A DNA stretch of 36,406 bases from Paenibacillus sp. (lineage in GTDB: Bacteria; Bacillota; Bacilli; Paenibacillales; NBRC-103111). Below, in pieces: positions 31,832 to 36,406 of the stretch. Under the pieces are notes generated by a model. The model worked only from the letters and a program-made list of their open reading frames with translations. It was not told the origin of the DNA and searched no databases. Where the stretch lies: the NCBI GenBank assembly GCA_031180825.1, contig JAPSLM010000022.1, positions 1-36,406 on the forward strand, read 5' to 3'. The position numbers and the translations under genes are program-made. Each line of letters opens with the position of its first letter. Position 1 is the stretch's first letter.

Positions 31832-31867
31832 CACCGTCGCGGCGTCCCGATTCGATAAGGGACGGTG
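31832..31867 (+). other. intercistronic hairpin between the LacI-type and oxidoreductase genes
   Basis: CACCGTC (31832-31838) pairs with GACGGTG (31861-31867), with a possible inner TCCC/GGGA. There is no T run. It may weaken or stabilise readthrough to the oxidoreductase. Confidence 0.4.
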
Positions 31868-31906
31868 AAGGGTAATAAACCACAGGCAAGGAGGGAGGAG
31901 CCGAAG

Positions 31907-33082
31907 ATGAAACAAGTCCGTATAGGGATGATCGGGTACAAATTTATGGGCAAGGCCCACAGCCATGCTTACCGGGATGTACCGATGTTTTTTCCGAAGG
32001 TGCCGAAGCCTGTGATGAAAACGATTTGTGGACGCGACGCCGAAGCTGTGGCGCTGGCGGCGGAGCAGTTCCGTTGGGAAAGCTGCACGACCGACTGGCG
32101 GGAGCTTCTGCAGCGCAGGGATATCGATCTGATCGATATTAATGCGCCGAGCAATGTGCATAAGGAGATTGTGCTGGCGGCGGCCGCTGCAGGAAAGCAT
32201 GTATTCTGCGAGAAGCCGCTTGCTTTGACGCTGGCGGAGGCCCGTGAAATGCTCAGGGCCGTCGAAGCGGCCGGCGTCAAGCACATGGTTGGCTTCAATT
32301 ACCGCTTCGTTCCTGCGGTCCGGCTGGCGAAGAAGCTGATCGACGAAGGCCGTCTGGGTCAAATTTATCACTTCCGCGCCTGGTTTATGCAGGACTGGCT
32401 CACTGATCCGGACTTCCCGCTCGTGTGGAGGCTGCAGAAGGAAGTGGCAGGCTCCGGCGCTCACGGCGACCTGGGTGCGCATCTGATCGACCTGGCGCAT
32501 TTTCTCATCGGAGATATGACGGAAGTCGTCGGAACGAACGAAACGTTCGTCAAGGAAAGGCCGCTGCCGCAATCGGCGACAGATGCCGCCGCGGGGAAAG
32601 CGCAAGCTCGCGGTCCGGTCACTGTCGACGACGCTACGATGTTCCTTGCCCGATTTGCGGGAGGAGCGCTGGGCAGCTTCGAGGCGACGAGGATCGCAGG
32701 GGGCTGCCGCTGCAGAAATGCGTTTGAAATCAACGGAAGCCAAGGCAGCGTCAAATTCGATTTTGAGCGGATGAATGAGCTGCAGGTCTTTTTTGCCGAC
32801 GATCCGGACGAAGTGCAGGGCTTCCGGCGCATATTGACGACCGACCCGTCTCATGCCTATGCGGAAGCGTGGTGGCCTCCCGGCCATACGCTTGGCTATG
32901 AGCACACATTAATACACGAGATGGTGGAGCTGCTGCAGGCGATCGGGGAGGACCGGCAGCCGGTCCCGAACTTCAAGGACGGCGTCAAGAGCCAGCAAGT
33001 GCTGGAAGCGGTCGATTTGTCCATCGCGGAGCGCCGCTGGGTTTCCATCCAAGAAGTATGGAAAGGGGACATCGAGGGATGA
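31907..33082 (+). CDS. Gfo/Idh/MocA-family NAD(P)-dependent oxidoreductase
   Basis: 391 residues. N-terminal Rossmann fold RIGMIGYKFMGKAHSHAY (the G-x-x-x-x-G variant) and FCEKPLALT near 100-108 with the catalytic Lys of the E-K-P motif; C-terminal domain with ADFRAWF-like sugar-binding part (YHFRAWFMQDWL, ...GGALGSFEATRIAGGC). The family oxidises or reduces sugars and inositols; substrate here is unknown. ATG 31907 has GGAGGGAGGAG eight to ten bases upstream. It overlaps the next gene by four bases, so the pair is translationally coupled. ThuA neighbours of Gfo/Idh/MocA genes are a common catabolic pairing. Confidence 0.93.
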   Translation: MKQVRIGMIGYKFMGKAHSHAYRDVPMFFPKVPKPVMKTICGRDAEAVALAAEQFRWESCTTDWRELLQRRDIDLIDINAPSNVHKEIVLAAAAAGKHVFCEKPLALTLAEAREMLRAVEAAGVKHMVGFNYRFVPAVRLAKKLIDEGRLGQIYHFRAWFMQDWLTDPDFPLVWRLQKEVAGSGAHGDLGAHLIDLAHFLIGDMTEVVGTNETFVKERPLPQSATDAAAGKAQARGPVTVDDATMFLARFAGGALGSFEATRIAGGCRCRNAFEINGSQGSVKFDFERMNELQVFFADDPDEVQGFRRILTTDPSHAYAEAWWPPGHTLGYEHTLIHEMVELLQAIGEDRQPVPNFKDGVKSQQVLEAVDLSIAERRWVSIQEVWKGDIEG

Positions 33083-33765
33083 AAAAAGCATTGATCGTCT
33101 GGGGCGGCTGGCCGGGACATCAGCCCGCGGAGATCGCCGCCCTGTTCCGGAGCCTGCTGATTGACGCGGAATTTGAAGTGGAAGTATCGGATACCCTCGA
33201 GGCGTTCGCCGATGGGGATAAGCTGAAGACGCTGGATTTGATCGTATCGGTATGGTCGATGGGGGAAGCGGACCCGGCGCTGATCCGGAATGTCTCGGCG
33301 GCCGTTCAGAACGGCACCGGTCTTGCCGGGTGCCGCGGAGGGATGTGCGATGCGTTTCGCACAGACGTCGAATGGCAGTTCATGACCGGCGGGCAATGGG
33401 TCGCCCACCCGGGAAATAACGAAGTGGACTATGCAGTCAAGTTTATTCCGAGCTCCAACCCGCTGCTGGACGGCATCGGAGATTTCCGCGTGCGAAGCGA
33501 GCAGTATTATATGCACGTCGACCCTGCGGTCCACGTGCTGGCGATTACGCGGTTCCCGGTGGCGCTTGGACCGCATGTTCCTAACGGGGCAATCGATATG
33601 CCCGTTGTCTGGACGAAATGGTGGGGGGCGGGAAGGGTATTCTACTGCTCGCTCGGTCATGAGAGGGGTATTCTGGAAATGCCGCAAGTGCATGAAATTA
33701 TGCGGCGCGGTTTGCTCTGGGCTTCGGACGGGCGGGCAGAAGCGGCCCGGAGGATTGATCCGTGA
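33079..33765 (+). CDS. ThuA-family trehalose-utilisation-type protein
   Basis: 228 residues of the ThuA (glutamine-amidotransferase-like) family, linked to disaccharide and trehalose-type sugar catabolism with Gfo/Idh/MocA enzymes. KKALIVWGGWPGHQPAEIA begins the fold; later GLAGCRGGMCDAF and the end VFYCSLGHERGILEMP are family landmarks. The reaction of ThuA proteins is not well settled; 3-keto sugar metabolism is suggested for some. Overlap ATGA with the oxidoreductase; the third gene's GTGA overlap follows. Its C terminus is complete. Confidence 0.9.
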   Translation: MKKALIVWGGWPGHQPAEIAALFRSLLIDAEFEVEVSDTLEAFADGDKLKTLDLIVSVWSMGEADPALIRNVSAAVQNGTGLAGCRGGMCDAFRTDVEWQFMTGGQWVAHPGNNEVDYAVKFIPSSNPLLDGIGDFRVRSEQYYMHVDPAVHVLAITRFPVALGPHVPNGAIDMPVVWTKWWGAGRVFYCSLGHERGILEMPQVHEIMRRGLLWASDGRAEAARRIDP

Positions 33766-33917
33766 ATAAACTAAAAGCAGGCATCGCCGGCTGTGGCAAA
33801 ATCGTTGCGGCATTCATTGGTAAAACGGGCGGATCGGTGGAATTTCGACTAATGGCAATCGAACGGCAAAAAGCGTGCAGGAACCGTTTCCCGCACGCTT
33901 TTTTGCTGTTGCTCTAA
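33762..33917 (+). pseudogene. truncated second Gfo/Idh/MocA oxidoreductase
   Basis: GTG 33762 overlaps the ThuA stop (GTGA), the operon style seen just before. It reads MNKLKAGIAGCGKIVAAF, which is the Rossmann N terminus of a Gfo/Idh/MocA protein (G-x-A-G-C-G). After about 14-18 codons the sequence departs from the family and stops at TAA 33915-33917, inside the hairpin terminator. About 95 percent of a normal 340-390 residue gene is lacking, so this is a stump left by a deletion joining to sspI-proximal DNA. Confidence 0.8.
33866..33906 (+). terminator. bidirectional terminator between the ThuA cluster and sspI
   Basis: AAAAAGCGTGC (33868-33878) pairs with GCACGCTTTTT (33893-33903), with T runs on both strands. 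Confidence 0.9.
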
Positions 33918-34117
33918 GCCAAATGCTCTTTGAGTGTCGCGACCATCTGGTTCTGCGCATCCGCTTCGCTGTACTTCCAAATAATTTCGAACAGCACTCC
34001 AAGGCCCGGCAGCACGCGTTCTTCCGCGTCCATCGAATCCGCAATCACTTCAAACAGCTCTTCGTTGCTTTTGTCATGCATGCGCTGAATGATCGCTTGC
34101 CGCAAATTCAGGTTCAT
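33914..34117 (-). CDS. sspI: small acid-soluble spore protein SspI
   Basis: 67 residues, closely like Bacillus SspI: NLNLRQAIIQRM at the start and LPGLGVLFEIIWKYSE in the middle match the family. SspI is a minor spore-core protein, made in the forespore, that binds neither as the alpha/beta type nor with a known single role. The gene ends in a shared hairpin terminator. GCGAGGAAATGCC stands before the ATG. A sigma-G-type promoter is visible upstream (34169-34198). In Bacillus, sspI lies next to ysgA; here ktrA separates them. Confidence 0.94.
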   Translation of the reverse strand: MNLNLRQAIIQRMHDKSNEELFEVIADSMDAEERVLPGLGVLFEIIWKYSEADAQNQMVATLKEHLA

Positions 34118-34168
34118 GGCATTTCCTCGCTTTGTTTTTCCACTTGGTTGTTGCTATTTCGCTTTTCA

Positions 34169-34198
34169 TAATATGCTCCGCTTGAATAAGTTTCATGC
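34169..34198 (-). promoter_or_regulatory. sigma-G-type promoter of sspI
   Basis: On the minus strand GCATG (34198-34194) fits the GNATR -35 of sigma-G; after 18 bases CATATTA (34175-34169) fits CATNNTA. The gene is expected to be forespore-specific, which agrees. Confidence 0.7.
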
Positions 34199-34211
34199 TT
34201 CGGTACGAACT

Positions 34212-34241
34212 TTGGTGAACAGCCTCGCTTCTTGATATAAT
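34212..34241 (+). promoter_or_regulatory. promoter of ktrA
   Basis: TTGGTG (34212-34217), 18-base spacer, TATAAT (34236-34241) with TG one base before it (TGATATAAT). A good vegetative promoter, 24 bases before the ATG. Confidence 0.75.
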
Positions 34242-34265
34242 AAACGAGAAGGGGGATGAGTACGG

Positions 34266-34925
34266 ATGAAAAAACAATTCGCCGTCATCGGAATGGGGCG
34301 CTTCGGCTCCAGCGTAGCCAAAACGTTATCGAACCTGGGTTTCGAAGTGCTGGCGATCGACAGCAGCGAGCAGCGGACTCAGGAAGTGTCAAATATTGTC
34401 ACCCACGTCGTTCAAGCCGATTCCACCGACGAAGAAGCGCTGCGCGCACTCGGATTGCGCAATTTCGACGTCGTCATCGTCGCAATCGGACAAGATATTC
34501 AGGCCAGTATTCTCACGACGATCATCGTTAAAGAAATCGGCGTACCGAAGGTCGTCGTCAAAGCCCAGAATGAACTGCACGGCAAAGTGCTCGCGAAGGT
34601 CGGGGCCGACAAGGTGATTTATCCGGAGCGCGATATGGGTGTCCGCGTAGCCCATCATTTGATATCATCCAACATTATCGATTATATCGAGCTTTCGGAG
34701 GACTATAGCATCGTCGAGGTTCAAGCGTCCGGGCAAATGGTCGGCCGCAATCTGAGAGAGCTCGATATTCGCGCCAAATACGGCTGCAACGTGATGGCGA
34801 TCCGAACCGGGGACAAGATGAACATCGCCCCGCATGCCGAAGATATCATTAAGTATAACGATATTCTTGTCATCGTAGGGACGAATACGGATTTGAAAAA
34901 TTTCGAAAAGACGTTTGCGGAATAG
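34266..34925 (+). CDS. ktrA: KtrA-type potassium-channel regulatory subunit (RCK/TrkA)
   Basis: 219 residues. N-terminal RCK_N Rossmann domain (FAVIGMGRFGSSVAKTLSNL, G-x-G-x-x-G) and C-terminal RCK_C domain (about 135-219; the YSIVEVQASGQMVGRNLRELD region), as in KtrA/KtrC. It gates a KtrB-type potassium transporter from the inside and binds ATP/ADP on RCK_N and cyclic-di-AMP on RCK_C. No membrane subunit gene is adjacent, which is common for the KtrC pairing; so ktrA versus ktrC is uncertain. GGGGGATGAG precedes ATG 34266. Transcribed divergently from sspI and followed after 16 bases by the methyltransferase, perhaps co-transcribed. Confidence 0.9.
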   Translation: MKKQFAVIGMGRFGSSVAKTLSNLGFEVLAIDSSEQRTQEVSNIVTHVVQADSTDEEALRALGLRNFDVVIVAIGQDIQASILTTIIVKEIGVPKVVVKAQNELHGKVLAKVGADKVIYPERDMGVRVAHHLISSNIIDYIELSEDYSIVEVQASGQMVGRNLRELDIRAKYGCNVMAIRTGDKMNIAPHAEDIIKYNDILVIVGTNTDLKNFEKTFAE

Positions 34926-34941
34926 AGGGTTTAAGAAATTG

Positions 34942-35775
34942 ATGAACGATAAAAAAAAGATCGTTTCCGGCGAATCGGCTGTTCTAAGCTCGGTTCAAAA
35001 TCCGCGGGTAAAGCAGTGGACCGAGCTGCTTAGCCGCAAAGGAAGAGATAAGCAGGGACGTTTCCTGATCGAAGGCATACACCTCGTGCAGGAGGCTCTC
35101 CACTCCGGCGACCTCGTACCGGAGGTGTTGGTTTACGCCGCCGATAAGAAGCAAGCGATCGTCGGGCTGCTGAAGGATGCGGAGACTAAAGGAGTCGAAT
35201 GCGTTCCCGTAACAGAGGCCGTACTTGCCAAATGTACGGACACCGAGACGCCGCAGCCCGTATTTGCGATTGTGCCGAAGCTGCCGTGGCGCGGAAGCGA
35301 TCTGCTCGCAGCCAGTGAGCCGAACGGGCTGGTCGTCGTCATCGACGGGATCCAGGACCCCGGTAATCTCGGCACCATTATTCGCAGCGCCGATGCGGTC
35401 GGCGCCTCCGGCGTGCTGCTTGGCAAAGGGACCGTCGACCTGTATAACCCGAAGACGGTGCGTTCGACGATGGGATCGCTTTTTCATCTGCCCATCGTTC
35501 AGGGCGACTTGATCGAGTGGCTGCCGCGGGCGGCAGCATCGGGCATACATGTTGTCGCTACAAGCCTGCAGGGGGCGGTCAGCTGCTATGAGCACGATTT
35601 TCGCAAATCCACGTGGTTTGTCATCGGGAATGAAGGGCAAGGCGTTTCCGAGGAAGTGCGGCAGCTTGCCCGGCATCAGGTGCTGATCCCGATGAAGGGG
35701 CGCGCCGAGTCGCTGAACGCGGCAATGGCCGCTACGGTCGTCTTGTTCGAGGCGATGCGGCAGCGGGCCTTGTAG
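34942..35775 (+). CDS. ysgA: TrmH/SpoU-family RNA methyltransferase (YsgA-like)
   Basis: 277 residues. N-terminal substrate-binding domain (RGRFLIEGIHLVQEAL-like: DKQGRFLIEGIHLVQEAL) and C-terminal SPOUT knot with motif 1 DPGNLGTIIRSADAVGASG (about 151-169), motif 2 IGNEGQGVS and motif 3 IPMKGRAESLNAAMAATVVLFE. It transfers a methyl group from SAM to ribose 2'-OH, probably in 23S rRNA. In Bacillus subtilis, ysgA precedes pheS-pheT; here the next genes are an rRNA operon. ATG 34942 follows AGAGGG by twelve bases; the ribosome site is not strong. Confidence 0.92.
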   Translation: MNDKKKIVSGESAVLSSVQNPRVKQWTELLSRKGRDKQGRFLIEGIHLVQEALHSGDLVPEVLVYAADKKQAIVGLLKDAETKGVECVPVTEAVLAKCTDTETPQPVFAIVPKLPWRGSDLLAASEPNGLVVVIDGIQDPGNLGTIIRSADAVGASGVLLGKGTVDLYNPKTVRSTMGSLFHLPIVQGDLIEWLPRAAASGIHVVATSLQGAVSCYEHDFRKSTWFVIGNEGQGVSEEVRQLARHQVLIPMKGRAESLNAAMAATVVLFEAMRQRAL

Positions 35776-36070
35776 CTGGAGTTTTTGCCTTGATTTGCGA
35801 GTTGTATTTCAGATTGTCGCCGAAGAATCTTTCCCGATAAGTCAGAAGCCTTGATTTATCGGGATATAAAGTTTTATATGGAGTGGGGCGCAAATAAGTA
35901 GTAGAGCGCTTAGTGAATTATCGGATGGAAGAATATGTTTGTTGCATATTAACAATCAATATGATAAATTAATATTCCGGCCGCCGAGAGGCAGTCGTAA
36001 GGCAAGCGAAATAACGATATAGCCGCTTCGATCGTATTGCACTTTCGAAATAGGTTGGAAGAAATTGAGC
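35776..36070 (+). other. upstream region of the rRNA operon, AT-rich
   Basis: No gene supported. It contains a promoter-like TTGATT (35851-35856), 18 bases, TATATG (35875-35880), and an AT-rich stretch around 35935-35980 that could serve as an UP element for the nearer promoter. rRNA operons often have tandem promoters. Confidence 0.5.
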
Positions 36071-36100
36071 TTGACTTTAGTAAGTGGTTAATGATATGAT
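36071..36100 (+). promoter_or_regulatory. rRNA operon promoter
   Basis: TTGACT (36071-36076), 18 bases, TATGAT (36095-36100), about 180 bases before 16S. A strong sigma-A match. Confidence 0.75.
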
Positions 36101-36107
36101 TGATTCC

Positions 36108-36126
36108 TCGCTGCTTCGGTAGCGAA
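36108..36126 (+). other. leader hairpin
   Basis: TCGCTGC pairs with GTAGCGA around a TTCG tetraloop, near the expected transcription start of the rRNA operon. Confidence 0.5.
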
Positions 36127-36150
36127 TAGGAAAGAAAAGCAAGACAAGCT

Positions 36151-36171
36151 TGCTCTTTGAAAACTGAACAA
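36151..36171 (+). promoter_or_regulatory. BoxA-like antitermination element in the rRNA leader
   Basis: TGCTCTTTGAAAACTGAACA is the BoxA-type leader sequence of Bacillales rRNA operons, bound by NusB-S10 to prevent early termination. It lies about 110 bases before 16S. Confidence 0.8.
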
Positions 36172-36280
36172 CGAGTAACGTGCCGGTCTCGAAAGAGATC
36201 GACAGAAGTCAGTAACGAATTGAGCATATCAGCTTTTCCTGTGTAGCGATTTCGAACCGTTCTCGGTACGATGATACTAC

Positions 36281-36406
36281 TTTAATGGAGAGTTTGATCC
36301 TGGCTCAGGACGAACGCTGGCGGCGTGCCTAATACATGCAAGTCGAGCGCTTGGGGAGTTCCCTTTGGGAATCCCCCGGGAGCGGCGGACGGGTGAGTAA
36401 CACGTA
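36281..36406 (+). rRNA. 16S ribosomal RNA, 5' end (partial)
   Basis: GAGTTTGATCCTGGCTCAG at 36289-36307 is the universal 16S 5' primer site. The following CTTGGGGAGTTCCCTTTGGG and AGCGGCGGACGGGTGAGTAA stretches are 16S helices 6 and 8. The gene starts a few bases before, about 36281, and continues beyond the window. Confidence 0.97.

Noticed and set aside
35949..36227. A 92-codon leftward frame in the rRNA leader
   Set aside because: It overlaps the BoxA leader and the promoter of the rRNA operon.

Overview
The window reads as chromosome of a moderately GC-rich, endospore-forming low-GC-type Firmicute, most likely Paenibacillus or a close Paenibacillaceae relative. Reasons: a trnD-like tRNA array behind a 23S gene, an sspI spore-protein gene, a YjcZ-type spore peptide, strong GGAGG-type ribosome sites with frequent GTG/TTG starts, a Lia envelope-stress operon, and the ccpN-ppsR (yqfL) pair known from Bacillus. 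The species call is inference from gene content.

Layout. 1-1978: 3' end of a 23S rRNA gene, no visible 5S gene, then 17 tRNA genes and a perfect-stem terminator. 2125-5939: an SGNH esterase, then on the minus strand a NodB-type deacetylase lipoprotein, a TauE/SafE transporter and glpX. 6149-7655: ccpN and ppsR, divergent from glpX, so fructose-1,6-bisphosphatase sits next to two regulators of gluconeogenesis. 7784-11184: a decayed small membrane gene followed by mobA, moaA and moeA for molybdenum cofactor. 11231-13518: a 31-residue YjcZ-like spore peptide absent from simple ORF lists, an Eis-type acetyltransferase and a decayed secreted-protein gene. 13747-18498: a seven-gene Lia/Psp operon (liaI-like, pspA-like, pspC-like, liaH-like, liaF, liaS, liaR), with a perfect 18-bp palindrome upstream and a long hairpin between the effector and regulator halves.

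18823-22826: small lineage-type proteins (sigma-region-2-like, FliD-tail-like, a 29-residue membrane peptide, an Sm-like protein), a GNAT acetyltransferase, and zwf. 22976-27991: a Tat-like metallophosphoesterase, prfC, a small membrane-anchored protein, a BcrC-type PAP2 phosphatase and a YheC/D ATP-grasp protein. 28045-29535: a wrecked two-component system (kinase with two frameshifts and a lost N box; regulator lacking its receiver domain). 29723-33917: an orphan Sfp-type phosphopantetheinyl transferase, divergent from a LacI regulator-Gfo/Idh/MocA oxidoreductase-ThuA cluster that ends in a truncated second oxidoreductase. 33914-35775: sspI, ktrA and a TrmH-family methyltransferase. 35776-36406: promoter and leader of the next rRNA operon and the start of its 16S gene.

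Working together: glpX, ccpN, ppsR and zwf bear on central carbon flow; liaIH-FSR, bcrC and the deacetylase bear on the cell envelope; mobA-moaA-moeA make molybdopterin cofactor. I see no CRISPR array, transposase or phage module. No clear wholly new system is evident. The most unusual signals are two regulator genes whose ribosome sites point at ATC codons, a shared sequence element in the rRNA/tRNA spacers, and several traces of gene decay.
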